Shown here piece after piece: positions 32,001 to 41,217 of a DNA stretch of 64,000 nt (positions within the stretch are counted from its first letter, which is position 1; the number at the start of each line of letters is the position of its first letter). The stretch comes from Gordonia sp. KTR9 (GTDB taxonomy: Bacteria; Actinomycetota; Actinomycetes; Mycobacteriales; Mycobacteriaceae). The DNA is taken from positions 3,410,001-3,474,000 of the forward strand of contig NC_018581.1 in the NCBI RefSeq assembly GCF_000143885.2. The letters are read 5' to 3'. A program made the position numbers and the translations under genes. A model generated the notes under the pieces. The model was not told where the DNA came from. It worked only from the letters and a program-made list of their open reading frames with translations, and searched no databases.

Positions 32001-33890
32001 GTGACGAATCCCCCGACCGATACCGCTGTTGCCCAGAGCACAATAACTTGGTCGGCCGACCAACGGGAACAAAACCTACCACTTCGTTCCATTGAGGGTC
32101 CCTACCGAGCACCGCGGTCGCTGGACGAGATCCGCGTCTGGGCGCCGACGGCGCAGGTCGTCGAGCTCGTGACCACGACGGGGACGGGGTCGGGGCCGAG
32201 TCGGATCGCGATGTCGGCGGCGCGGGGTGGGTGGTGGCAGGTCGATGCCGCACCGGCCGCCGACGGCGAGGACGAACTCCGCTACGGCTTCTCGGTCGAC
32301 GGTGGGCCGCCGCGTCCGGATCCGCGCGCCGTGCGCCTGCCGGGCGGGGTGCACGAACTGTCCGCGCTGTTCACCGTCGACGCCGACACCTGGACCGACG
32401 CCGCGTGGGCCGGCCGCGACATCCGGGGTGCGGTCGTCTACGAGCTGCACCTGGGTACGTTCACACCCGCGGGCACACTCGACTCCGCGATCGACCGACT
32501 CGACCATCTCGTCGACCTGGGGGTCGACTTCGTCGAACTGATGCCGGTCAACGCGTTCAACGGCGACCACAACTGGGGTTACGACGGCGTCGGCTGGTAC
32601 GCGGTCCAGGAGAGTTACGGCGGTCCCGCCTCGCTGGCCCGGTTCGTCGACGCCTGCCACGCCAAGGGGCTCGGCGTCGTCCTCGACGTCGTGTACAACC
32701 ACCTCGGACCGTCCGGCAACTACCTACCCGACTTCGGGCCCTACCTCAGCGAGGGCACGACGTCCTGGGGGTCGTCGGTCAACCTGTCCGATCCGGACTC
32801 CGACGAGGTGCGCGCCTTCATCATCGGAACCGCGTTGCGGTGGTTCTCCGAGTTCCACGTCGACGCACTGCGCCTCGACGCCGTTCATGCGCTCGCCGAC
32901 CACCGCGCCGTCCACATCCTGGAGGAGCTCGCCGCCGCGACCGATGATCTCGCCGCCGAGCTAGGGCGCCCCCTGTCGCTGATCGCCGAGAGCGACCTGA
33001 ACGATCCCCGCATGATCCTGCCGCGCACCGCCAACGGACTCGGGCTCACCGCGCAGTGGGACGACGACATCCACCACGCGATCCACACCCTGGTGTCCGG
33101 CGAGCGGCAGGGGTACTACGCCGACTTCGGCAGCTACGAGTGCCTCGCGAAAGTCCTCACCGGCGGCTTCTTCCACGACGGCACCTACTCGTCGTTCCGC
33201 AGACGCCATCACGGGCGGCCGATCCCGACCGGCACGGTGCCCGCCTCGGCCCTGCTCGCCTACACCTGCAATCACGACCAGATCGGCAACCGCGCCATCG
33301 GCGACCGTCCGAGTGCCTACCTCGACGGCGGACAGCTGGCGATCAAGGCGGCACTGGTCCTGCTGTCCCCCTTCACCCCGATGCTGTTCATGGGCGAGGA
33401 GTGGGCCGCGGCGACGCCCTTCCAGTTCTTCACCTCCCACCCGGAACCGGAACTCGGCCGGGCGACCGCCGAGGGACGCAAGTCGGAATTCGCCGAGCAC
33501 GGCTGGGACAGCGACGATGTGCCCGATCCGCAGGACCCGGCGACCTTCGAGCGGTCGAAGCTGGACTGGACCGAACTCGATCGGCCCGACCACGCACGTG
33601 TGCTCGACTTCTACCGGACCCTGATCGCGTTGCGGAAAGCCGAAGCAGCACTGCATGATCCGACCTTCGGCTCGGTGTCCGTCGACTTCGACGAGGCGGC
33701 GGGCTGGTTCGCGATGCACCGCGGCGACTGGTCGGTGGTGTGCATCCCCGGCGATCAACAGGTGACCGTGCCCGTCACCCTCGACGTCGAGTCGGCCTGG
33801 GAGCCCGTCCGATCCGACGACACCGGGCTCAGCTCGCCGGGCCACAACGTCATCGTCGGACGCCGGAGTCCGGCCCACAACGATTCCTAG
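32001..33890 (+). CDS. treZ: Maltooligosyl trehalose trehalohydrolase TreZ
   Basis: GH13 enzyme that cleaves trehalose from the maltooligosyl-trehalose made by TreY. N-terminal domain begins IRVWAPTAQVVEL; the barrel has Asp in VDALRLDAVHAL, Glu in LIAESDLNDPR, and the NHD motif in TCNHDQIGNRA. MLFMGEEWAAATPFQFFTSHPEPEL is the usual TreZ C-terminal block. At 629 residues it has about 40 extra N-terminal residues; GTG 32001 fits a leaderless promoter, TTG 31992 is possible, and a start further downstream cannot be excluded. A 16-bp palindrome lies inside this extra N-terminal part. Confidence 0.93.
   Translation: MTNPPTDTAVAQSTITWSADQREQNLPLRSIEGPYRAPRSLDEIRVWAPTAQVVELVTTTGTGSGPSRIAMSAARGGWWQVDAAPAADGEDELRYGFSVDGGPPRPDPRAVRLPGGVHELSALFTVDADTWTDAAWAGRDIRGAVVYELHLGTFTPAGTLDSAIDRLDHLVDLGVDFVELMPVNAFNGDHNWGYDGVGWYAVQESYGGPASLARFVDACHAKGLGVVLDVVYNHLGPSGNYLPDFGPYLSEGTTSWGSSVNLSDPDSDEVRAFIIGTALRWFSEFHVDALRLDAVHALADHRAVHILEELAAATDDLAAELGRPLSLIAESDLNDPRMILPRTANGLGLTAQWDDDIHHAIHTLVSGERQGYYADFGSYECLAKVLTGGFFHDGTYSSFRRRHHGRPIPTGTVPASALLAYTCNHDQIGNRAIGDRPSAYLDGGQLAIKAALVLLSPFTPMLFMGEEWAAATPFQFFTSHPEPELGRATAEGRKSEFAEHGWDSDDVPDPQDPATFERSKLDWTELDRPDHARVLDFYRTLIALRKAEAALHDPTFGSVSVDFDEAAGWFAMHRGDWSVVCIPGDQQVTVPVTLDVESAWEPVRSDDTGLSSPGHNVIVGRRSPAHNDS
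32048..32063. promoter_or_regulatory. 16-bp perfect palindrome near the treZ start
   Basis: TTGGTCGGCCGACCAA is perfectly self-complementary. It lies in the first codons of the treZ reading frame as annotated and 268 nt upstream of yrbEA. It resembles a dimeric regulator site (TTGGTC/GACCAA half-sites) and could control treZ, the mce operon, or both. Confidence 0.5.
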
Positions 33891-33922
33891 CCCGAAGCCG
33901 CGGTACACGCGGCTTCGGGCTA
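33888..33922. terminator. Bidirectional terminator between treZ and the acidic repeat gene
   Basis: A perfect 15-bp hairpin: TAGCCCGAAGCCGCG, loop GTACA, then its complement to 33922. The first arm begins with the treZ stop codon TAG. It is placed between convergent genes; there is no strong T-tract, as usual in high-GC actinomycetes. Confidence 0.85.
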
Positions 33923-33938
33923 TGGAATCAGGCGGGGG

Positions 33939-34265
33939 TCAGACGGCGTCGCCGCCGTCGATGCTGCCGAAGTCGCCGACCTCGACGTTGCCTTCGTCGT
34001 CGACGGCGGTGTCGAAGGTGCCGTCGGCGTCGGTGTCGGCGACGGCGATGTCGGTGTATCCGTCGGCGTCGGTGTCGGCTTCGATGACGTCGATCTCGCC
34101 GTCGGCGTTGGTGTCGTAGGCGATGGAGTCGGCCTGGCCGTCGCCGTCGGTGTCGAGGATGGCGTCGGTGGTGCCGTCACCGTCGACGTCGGTGAGGGCG
34201 GCGTCGACGGCTCCGTCGCCGTCGGTGTCGACGAGAACGGCGTCGGCGGGGATCTCGGTGCTCAT
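33939..34265 (-). CDS. Acidic DxDxDG repeat protein, probable calcium binder
   Basis: A 108-residue, very acidic protein made of about seven 12-13-residue repeats with cores such as DTDGDG, DVDGDG, DTNADG and DTDADG, each followed by a short hydrophobic strand (AVDAAL, TTDAIL, YTDIAV). The pattern resembles calcium-binding dockerin/thrombospondin type 3-like loops. The ATG at 34263-34265 has GGAAGGA upstream. There is no signal peptide or membrane helix, so the protein looks cytoplasmic or is exported by another route. Family and function are not recognised beyond the repeat. Confidence 0.75.
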   Translation of the reverse strand: MSTEIPADAVLVDTDGDGAVDAALTDVDGDGTTDAILDTDGDGQADSIAYDTNADGEIDVIEADTDADGYTDIAVADTDADGTFDTAVDDEGNVEVGDFGSIDGGDAV

Positions 34266-34542
34266 GGTGGTGTCCTTCCAAGTGGTGGAGCGCTGGTGTG
34301 CAGTGCTTCTGGGCGGTTCATGTACTTGGAGGCGACCCCGGGCCGGAATGTTCCCGGGAGGTCGGGAGTCGTTCGGATGGCCGACGTCCGGGCTCCCCGT
34401 CCGCAAACGCGCCTGCACCACGAAGCACCCCAGGAAACCACCCACCACAGCGCCACCGAGAAGGCGAACTCATCGTCGCCGCGGATCCTGCCGAGGGCGC
34501 ATCTCAGCGGGGCGGCGTGGGCAACAGACCCCCCTCGACGTT

Positions 34543-35919
34543 CTACGTGAGGTAGGCGTACGCCGGGGAACCCGGTTCGAGCCGCTCACAGTGCAGGCGG
34601 GAGTGGGCCATCCGGTCCATGAGCCCGCCGAGTCCGTCGCGGTGCCCCAACTCGACACCGACCAGGGCGGCACCGGTCTCCCGGTTGTTCCGCTTGACGT
34701 ACTCGAACAACGTGATGTCGTCGTCGGGCCCGAGCACCTCGTCGAGGAAACGTCGCAATGCGCCCGGCTCCTGGGGGAAGTCGACGAGGAAGTAGTGCTT
34801 GAGGCCCCGGTGGACCAGTGAGCGCTCGATGATCTCGCCGTACCGGGACACGTCGTTGTTGCCCCCGGACACGAGGCACACCACGGTGGCGTCCGCGGGC
34901 AGCTGCAGCTTGTCGAGCACGGCGACGGCGAGGGCGCCCGCGGGTTCGGCGATGATCCCCTCGTTCTGGTACAGCTCGAGCATCGCCGAGCAGATGGCAC
35001 CTTCGTCGACGTGGGTGATGTGTGCCGATCCCGGGACAGGCGCGAACCGCTCGTCGGGCACCACCCGCACGGCAGGGGTCGGGGCGATGTCGGCGAGAAC
35101 CGGGTGGTCGGTGACGGTCGCACCCAGGTCCGACAGCACCCGGTGTCCGATGGACCCGATCCGCTTGACCGCCGCGCCGTCGACGAAGGGATCGATCTCG
35201 TCGAGGGTGACCGGTCCGCCGTTGACGAGTGCGGCGCTCAGCGACACCGCACCGGTCGGTTCGACGCCGACGATCGTCACGTCGTCGGAGATACCGCGGA
35301 AGTAGGTCGCCATCCCGGCCAGACATCCGCCGCCGCCGACCGGCGCGACGACGACGTCGGGGACGCGACCGAGCTGTTCGACGATCTCGTGCGCGATGGT
35401 CCCCTGCCCGGCCGCGGTCCGCGGGTCGTCGAACGCGTGGATCCACACCGCTCCGGTGCGCATCACGTCGTCCTGAGCGGCCGCCGCAGCAGCGTCGTAG
35501 GTTTCCCCGACGGCCCGGAGTTCGACGAAGTCGCCTCCGTGCCAACGGATTCGGTCCCGCTTCTGCTTGGGCGTGGTGGTCGGGACGTAGATGCGTCCGT
35601 GTACCCCCATGCTCCGGCAGGCGAACGCAACGCCTTGTGCGTGGTTGCCGGCACTGGCGGCGACGACCCCGCGCGCGAGCTCCTCCGCCGACAGCTGCGC
35701 CATCACGTTGTAGGCACCGCGCAATTTGTAGGAACGGACCGCCTGGAGGTCCTCACGCTTCAGGAAGATCTCGGCACCGGAGCCGGCCGACAGCCGCGGG
35801 CAGATCTCGAGGGGGGTACGCGCCACCGCGTCGGCGATGCGGATCGACGCGGCTTCTATCGCGTCTACCGACAATGCCTGCTGATGGACCGGGACGTGGT
35901 GCGTACTCACGACAGCCAT
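34543..35919 (-). CDS. ilvA: Threonine dehydratase IlvA (biosynthetic)
   Basis: PLP enzyme that deaminates threonine to 2-oxobutanoate, the first step to isoleucine. The PLP lysine is in LQAVRSYKLRGAYN, and SAGNHAQGVAF and VAPVGGGGCLAGM are present. The C-terminal region from about residue 365 (HYFLVDFPQEPGALRRFLDEVLGPDDDITLFEYVKR) is a single ACT-like regulatory domain. At 458 residues it is the shorter form with one regulatory domain, like Rv1559. It is divergent from the secreted protein at 36125. Confidence 0.95.
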   Translation of the reverse strand: MAVVSTHHVPVHQQALSVDAIEAASIRIADAVARTPLEICPRLSAGSGAEIFLKREDLQAVRSYKLRGAYNVMAQLSAEELARGVVAASAGNHAQGVAFACRSMGVHGRIYVPTTTPKQKRDRIRWHGGDFVELRAVGETYDAAAAAAQDDVMRTGAVWIHAFDDPRTAAGQGTIAHEIVEQLGRVPDVVVAPVGGGGCLAGMATYFRGISDDVTIVGVEPTGAVSLSAALVNGGPVTLDEIDPFVDGAAVKRIGSIGHRVLSDLGATVTDHPVLADIAPTPAVRVVPDERFAPVPGSAHITHVDEGAICSAMLELYQNEGIIAEPAGALAVAVLDKLQLPADATVVCLVSGGNNDVSRYGEIIERSLVHRGLKHYFLVDFPQEPGALRRFLDEVLGPDDDITLFEYVKRNNRETGAALVGVELGHRDGLGGLMDRMAHSRLHCERLEPGSPAYAYLT

Positions 35920-36124
35920 GTTCTCACTGTCGGCTCATGTCCAGGTGTCGCGGGTTGCGGTGACGTCGCGACGCCCGGTCGAATCGCGATCGCGGCACAT
36001 TCTCCCGCTCGGTGGCGTAACACTGGACGGTGCGTGTGAACGCGGCCCGGGCGGGTATCTCCCCCACGGCCGTCCCATTCGCGACCACCGACGGCGACCC
36101 AGTCCCACCCACCAGGGAGCAGCC

Positions 36125-37111
36125 ATGATCACTCGTCGAACTCTCGCACCTCGCCCGCGTCGCCTGTCGCGGCTGGCCGCACTCGGTGCGGCCGCCGCAT
36201 TGGCGGTCGGCCTCGCAGCCGCCGTGGATCCCGCCCCGGCCGCGGCCGCCCCGGTGTGTGCGGGCGCCGGCCAGCCGGCGCGACTCGTCGGCTCGGTCCC
36301 CGGTGCGGCGCTCGAAGGTCTGACCGTCGACGCGGGCGGTCGCCTCTACACCACCGACCTCATCTCCGGTCGCGTGTACCGCCTCGCCGGACCGGGAGCA
36401 CCTGCCGTTCCGATCGCACGCGTGCCGGGGGGTAGCGGAGCGGGTGCGCTGGCATGGACCCCCGGCGGCACCCTGCTGGTCGGGTACGGCGCGGACCCGC
36501 GGGTCTTCGTCGGCGACGCGCTGCGGCACGCGTCCATCGCCCGCCTCGACGTCAACACCCGCGCGCTGCGCCCCTGGGTGTCGGGACTCTCGGCGGCCAA
36601 CGGGATGGATGTGTCGGCCCGCGGAAACGTGTACGCCACCAACGACTTCGGCAATCTCATCGGGCGGGTGAGCCCGAACGGTGCCGTGCAGGGGGCCTGG
36701 GGAGCACTGCCGAGCGCCAACGGGGCGGTCCTCGGTCGCGGCGACGGGTGGCTCTACGTGTCGAGGACCTTCGTGAACCCGGGTGTCAGCCGGATCTCCA
36801 CCGCGAACCCGCGGGTCGTGCAGAATCTGCTCACCGTGGGCGCGCCGTCGACTCCGGACGGACTGACCCTGGATTCGCGCGACCGTCCGATCGTGCCGTT
36901 CAACGCGACGGGCGAGATCGTGCGGGTCACCTCGCCGGGCAGCTATTGCGTGCTGGCGGCCGGACTACCGACCTCGAGTGTCCTGTCGTACGGACGGGGG
37001 AACCGCGGATTCTCGGCGGGACGATTGTTCCGCGCCGGATTCGACGGGCGTATCTATGAGATCCCGGGCGGATTCGACGCCGGAGCGACGGCTGCCGTCC
37101 CGGGCAGGTAG
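36125..37111 (+). CDS. Secreted SMP-30/NHL-like beta-propeller protein
   Basis: A 328-residue exported protein. The twin-arginine-rich start (ITRRTLAPRPRRLSRLAALGAAAALAVGLAAAVDPAPAAAA) looks like a Sec or Tat signal peptide with an AxA cleavage site near residue 42. The mature part is a series of strand repeats typical of an SMP-30/gluconolactonase-like propeller: LEGLTVDAGGRLYTTDLISGRVYRL, GMDVSARGNVYATNDFGNLIGRV, PDGLTLDSRDRPIVPFNATGEIVRV. No substrate can be named. The ATG follows AGGGAGC. Its last 58 nt overlap a convergent membrane-protein gene. Confidence 0.8.
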   Translation: MITRRTLAPRPRRLSRLAALGAAAALAVGLAAAVDPAPAAAAPVCAGAGQPARLVGSVPGAALEGLTVDAGGRLYTTDLISGRVYRLAGPGAPAVPIARVPGGSGAGALAWTPGGTLLVGYGADPRVFVGDALRHASIARLDVNTRALRPWVSGLSAANGMDVSARGNVYATNDFGNLIGRVSPNGAVQGAWGALPSANGAVLGRGDGWLYVSRTFVNPGVSRISTANPRVVQNLLTVGAPSTPDGLTLDSRDRPIVPFNATGEIVRVTSPGSYCVLAAGLPTSSVLSYGRGNRGFSAGRLFRAGFDGRIYEIPGGFDAGATAAVPGR

Positions 37112-37323
37112 CGCTCACCCCACCACACGGCGAGCAGGGTCAGCCCGCTCACCCACGCGGTCACCTCGAGCGACCCGATGAGCAGGACACTCACCAGCGC
37201 GACCGCCGCGGCCGCGACGAGTGCGTGGACCTTGTGTGCGGGCCACAGCACGCCGAGGACATCGACGGTGCGGGATGCCCGCGGCGCGCGATGGCGCGGG
37301 TCGACATCGATCAGGGTCGCCAT
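37054..37323 (-). CDS. Small two-helix membrane protein
   Basis: An 89-residue protein with two hydrophobic segments, VHALVAAAAVALVSVLLIGSL and VTAWVSGLTLLAVWWGERYL, after a basic N-terminus. I do not recognise a family. A TACACT hexamer on the minus strand (37375-37370) gives a plausible promoter about 45 nt upstream. The ATG has GGGAGTG nearby. It overlaps the end of the convergent propeller gene by 58 nt, which is unusual and slightly lowers confidence. Confidence 0.55.
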   Translation of the reverse strand: MATLIDVDPRHRAPRASRTVDVLGVLWPAHKVHALVAAAAVALVSVLLIGSLEVTAWVSGLTLLAVWWGERYLPGTAAVAPASNPPGIS

Positions 37324-37455
37324 CTCGAATCACTCCCTCACTGCTCGCATGCACCGGACGTGTCGTCGAGTGTAGCGGAAGACGAAGCAAAATGTTCGGC
37401 GACCCGAATCCTCGGTCACGGCGACGGGAAGTCGCGCACCCAGGGCGCCCTCATC

Positions 37456-40400
37456 TCAGCTCAGACAGCTGGGTCCGAGGAGTGCCTTGAGGTCCCCCAT
37501 CAGCGCCGAGCTCGGCGCGACGCGGAGCGATTCGGTCAGTTTCAGCTGGGTCTGCCGCTTGTCACTGACCAGGGTGACGTGCACGTCGGCCATGCCGGGA
37601 TGCCGGGTCAGCACCTGCTTGAGGGCGGCCACGCGATCAGGGGTGCACAGGCGCGCCGACAAGGTGAGGGCAACGGGTTTCGTCGCCCCGGCGGTTTCCA
37701 GGTCCGGCACCGCGAGGTCGTTCGCGCTGATCATCATGCTGTCGTCACGCAGGTTCACGCGCGCCTTGATCAGGACGATGTTGTCGGCGACGATGTCCAT
37801 CCCGTATGCGGTGTAGGCGCGCGGGAAGAAGTAGACCTCGACACCGCCGACCATGTCCTCGAGGGTGACCGCGGCCCACGGTTCGCCCTTCTTGTTCACC
37901 CGTCGCGTCACCGACGAGATGATGCCGCCGATGGTGATCTGGGCGCCGTCGGCGACGTTCCCCTCGAGCAGGGTCGAGATCGACGTGTCGGTGTGCGCGG
38001 CGATCGCATGTTCGACGCCGCTCAACGGGTGGCCGGACACGTAGAGCCCCAACATCTCTCGTTCGATGGCGAGCTTGTGCTTGGTGTCCCACTCCTCCTC
38101 GGGCACCTTGACCGCGAACACCTCGGCCATCGAGTCGTCGGCTCCACCGGCATCGCCGAAGAGGTCGAACTGTCCGATCGCCTCGGCCTTCTTGGTGCCG
38201 ATGACCGATTCGACGGCCTCGCCGTGCACGAGGAACAGGCCCTTTCGCGGATGTCCGAGGGAGTCGAACGCCCCCGCCTTGATCAGCGACTCGGTCACCT
38301 TCTTGCTGCAGGCTGTCACGTCGATCTTGCCGAGATAGTCGGAGAAGTTGGTGAACTTCCCCTTCTCCTCGCGCGCCGAGATGATCGACCCGACGACCCC
38401 GGACCCGACGTTGCGGATCGCCGCCAGACCGAACCGGATGTCCTTGCCGACCGCGGCGAAGTTCCGCTGCGACTCGTTGACATCGGGCGGTAGCACGGTG
38501 ATCCCGAGCTTGCGGCAGTCGGCGAGATAGATCGCCGCCTTGTCCTTGTCGTCGCCGACCGAGGTCAGCAGCCCGGCCATGTACTCGGCGGGGTAGTTCG
38601 CCTTGAGGTAGGCGGTCCAGAACGACACCAGTCCGTAGCCCGCGGCGTGCGACTTGTTGAACGCGTAGCCGGCGAACGGCAGGACGGTGTCCCACAGCGC
38701 GGTGATCGCGGCCTGCGAGAAGCCGTTGGTGCGCATGCCCTCCGCGAAGCCGTCGTAGGCCTCGTCGAGGATCTCCTTCTTCTTCTTGCCCATCGCGCGA
38801 CGCAGCAGATCGGCCTGTCCGAGCGAGTACCCGGCGACCTTCTGCGCGATCTGCATGATCTGCTCTTGGTAGACGATCAGGCCGTAGGTCTCCGACAGGA
38901 TCTCCTTGAGCGGTTCCTCCAGCTCCGGATGGATCGGCCGGATGTCCTGCAGACCGTTCTTGCGCTTGGCGTAGTCGGTGTGGGCGTTCACACCCATCGG
39001 ACCCGGACGGTACAGCGCGAGAACTGCGACGATGTCCTCGAACCCGGTGGGCTGCATCATCTTCAGCAGGTCGCGCATGGCCGCGCCGTCGAGCTGGAAC
39101 ACGCCCAGGGTGTCACCGCGCGCGAGCAACTCGTAGGTCTTGGGGTCCTCGAGCGGAAGTGCGTCGAGGTCGAGGTCGATGCCCCGGTTCAGTTTGATGT
39201 TCTCCAGGGCGTCACCGATGACGGTGAGGTTGCGCAGCCCGAGGAAATCCATCTTGAGCAGGCCGATGGCCTCACACGACGGATAGTCCCAGCCGGTGAT
39301 GATCGCGCCGTCCTGCGCACGCTTCCACACCGGGATCGCGTCGGTGAGGGGTTCTGACGACATGATCACCGCACAGGCGTGCACGCCCGCGTTGCGGATC
39401 AGTCCCTCGAGCCCGATCGCGGTGTCGTAGATCTTCTTGACGTCCGGGTCGGTCTCGATCAGCGTCCGGACCTCGGCGGCCTCGCCGAACCGCTCGTGTT
39501 CAGGATCGGTGATGCCCCAGACCGGGATGTCCTTGGCCATGATGGGCGGCGGGAGAGCCTTGGTGATGCGGTCGGCGATGGCGAACCCGGGCTGACCGAA
39601 CTGGACGCGCGCCGAGTCCTTGATCGCGGCCTTCGTCTTGATGGTTCCGAAGGTGATGACCTGGGCCACCTTGTCGCTGCCCCACCGGTCGGTCGCGTAC
39701 CGCACCATCTCGCCTCGACGACGATCGTCGAAGTCGATGTCGATGTCGGGCATCGACACGCGCTCGGGGTTGAGGAATCGCTCGAAGAGCAGCCCATGCG
39801 GGATCGGGTCGATGTTGGTGATGCCCAGCGCCCAGGCCACGAGGGAGCCGGCCGCCGAGCCACGGCCCGGCCCCACCCGGATGCCGACCTCGAGAGCGTG
39901 GCGGATGAGGTCGCCGACGACGAGGAAGTAGGCCGGGAACCCCATCTGGATGATGACGTCGAGCTCGTAGTTGGCGCGGCGCAGGTATTCCTCGGGCACC
40001 TCGGTGCCGGCGAAGCGACGCTCCGCGAGGCCCTTCGCGACCTCCTTGCGCAGGAAGGTCTGCTGGGTCTCGCCGTCGGGCACCGGGAAGACCGGCATCC
40101 GGTCGCGGTGGGTGAAGACCTCTTTGTAGGACTGGACGCGCTCGCCGATCTCGAGGGTGTTGTCACACGCCCCCGGCACGATCGAATCCCACTGCTCGCG
40201 CATCTCGGCCGCGGACTTCAGGTAGTAACCGTCGCCGTCGAACTTGAACCGGGTCGGGTCGGAGAGGGTCTTGCCGGTCTGCACGCACAGCAGCGCCTCG
40301 TGCGCGGCGGCGTGCTCCTTGGTCACGTAGTGGCAGTCGTTGGTGACGATCGGCTTGATGCCCAGCTTGCGGCCGATCTCGAGCAGACCGTCGCGCACGC

Positions 40401-40998
40401 GCCGCTCGATCTCGAGTCCATGCTCCATCAACTCGAGGTAGAAGTTGTCCTTGCCGAAGATCTCCTGCCACTTCGCCGCGGCCTCGAGTGCCTCGCGATC
40501 GTGGCCGAGCCGCAGACGCGTCTGCACCTCACCGGACGGGCACCCCGTGGTCGCGATGATCCCCTCGGCGTGCTCGGCGATCAGGTCCACGTCCATCCGC
40601 GACCACTTGCCGAGTTGCCCCTCGATCGACGCCAGCGACGACAGCTTGAACAGGTTGCGCAGGCCGGTCGCGTTCTCCGCGACCATGGTCATGTGCGTGT
40701 ACGCACCCGAGCCGGAGACGTCGTCGCTCTTCTGCTCGCGCGTACCCCACTGGATTCGTTTGGTGTCGAAGCGCGAACCGGGTGCGATGTAGGCCTCGAT
40801 GCCGATGATCGGCTTGATGTCGTTCTTGACCGCGGTGTTGTAGAACTCGCTGGCGCCGAACATGTTCCCGTGGTCGGTCATACCGATCGCGGTCATCCCC
40901 AGGCGTCTGGCCTCGGCGAACAACGGGGACACCTTCGCCGCACCGTCGAGCATGGAGTACTCGGTGTGGTTGTGCAGGTGTACAAACGAGTCCGTCAC
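37456..40998 (-). CDS. dnaE: DNA polymerase III alpha subunit DnaE1
   Basis: Replicative DNA polymerase, 1180 residues, normal for DnaE1. The N-terminal PHP domain begins [23 protein letters not shown] with metal-binding His residues; in actinobacteria this domain is the proofreading exonuclease. The palm has the catalytic [12 protein letters not shown] and [23 protein letters not shown] and [22 protein letters not shown] follow in order. The C-terminus contains an OB-fold ([39 protein letters not shown]). The start is GTG at 40996-40998. Confidence 0.97.
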   Translation of the reverse strand: MTDSFVHLHNHTEYSMLDGAAKVSPLFAEARRLGMTAIGMTDHGNMFGASEFYNTAVKNDIKPIIGIEAYIAPGSRFDTKRIQWGTREQKSDDVSGSGAYTHMTMVAENATGLRNLFKLSSLASIEGQLGKWSRMDVDLIAEHAEGIIATTGCPSGEVQTRLRLGHDREALEAAAKWQEIFGKDNFYLELMEHGLEIERRVRDGLLEIGRKLGIKPIVTNDCHYVTKEHAAAHEALLCVQTGKTLSDPTRFKFDGDGYYLKSAAEMREQWDSIVPGACDNTLEIGERVQSYKEVFTHRDRMPVFPVPDGETQQTFLRKEVAKGLAERRFAGTEVPEEYLRRANYELDVIIQMGFPAYFLVVGDLIRHALEVGIRVGPGRGSAAGSLVAWALGITNIDPIPHGLLFERFLNPERVSMPDIDIDFDDRRRGEMVRYATDRWGSDKVAQVITFGTIKTKAAIKDSARVQFGQPGFAIADRITKALPPPIMAKDIPVWGITDPEHERFGEAAEVRTLIETDPDVKKIYDTAIGLEGLIRNAGVHACAVIMSSEPLTDAIPVWKRAQDGAIITGWDYPSCEAIGLLKMDFLGLRNLTVIGDALENIKLNRGIDLDLDALPLEDPKTYELLARGDTLGVFQLDGAAMRDLLKMMQPTGFEDIVAVLALYRPGPMGVNAHTDYAKRKNGLQDIRPIHPELEEPLKEILSETYGLIVYQEQIMQIAQKVAGYSLGQADLLRRAMGKKKKEILDEAYDGFAEGMRTNGFSQAAITALWDTVLPFAGYAFNKSHAAGYGLVSFWTAYLKANYPAEYMAGLLTSVGDDKDKAAIYLADCRKLGITVLPPDVNESQRNFAAVGKDIRFGLAAIRNVGSGVVGSIISAREEKGKFTNFSDYLGKIDVTACSKKVTESLIKAGAFDSLGHPRKGLFLVHGEAVESVIGTKKAEAIGQFDLFGDAGGADDSMAEVFAVKVPEEEWDTKHKLAIEREMLGLYVSGHPLSGVEHAIAAHTDTSISTLLEGNVADGAQITIGGIISSVTRRVNKKGEPWAAVTLEDMVGGVEVYFFPRAYTAYGMDIVADNIVLIKARVNLRDDSMMISANDLAVPDLETAGATKPVALTLSARLCTPDRVAALKQVLTRHPGMADVHVTLVSDKRQTQLKLTESLRVAPSSALMGDLKALLGPSCLS

Positions 40999-41217
40999 GG
41001 CGCCTCTTCTGTCGAGATCAGTCTGTAGATGTCGGTTCAGTCGTCAGATGTCGGTTCGATCGGTGGCCGTCGGGCACGGGAGGGTCTCCGATGACGCTCG
41101 GTGTGCCGGGTCCGATTCCGGGTCCACTCTAGGCGCGTGTACCGACACCTCCGGGGTGCCACTCCGGGTCGTGACGCATGGGACAACTGTGGTACCACGG
41201 CGGCGCCGGCCACCGGT

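Noticed and set aside
33939..34265. Interpreting the GTCGGCGTC-type tandem DNA repeat as a CRISPR or minisatellite only
   Set aside because: The repeat keeps the reading frame and encodes regular DxDxDG loops with a proper start and ribosome site; there are no spacers.
34266..34542. Short plus-strand frames between the acidic repeat gene and ilvA (such as 34296-34555)
   Set aside because: No start context or domain; the region reads as the 5' flank of the acidic repeat gene and the 3' flank of ilvA, with no feature I can support.
41046..41060. LexA/SOS box upstream of dnaE1
   Set aside because: The mycobacterial SOS consensus TCGAAC-N4-GTTCGA is not matched in both halves.
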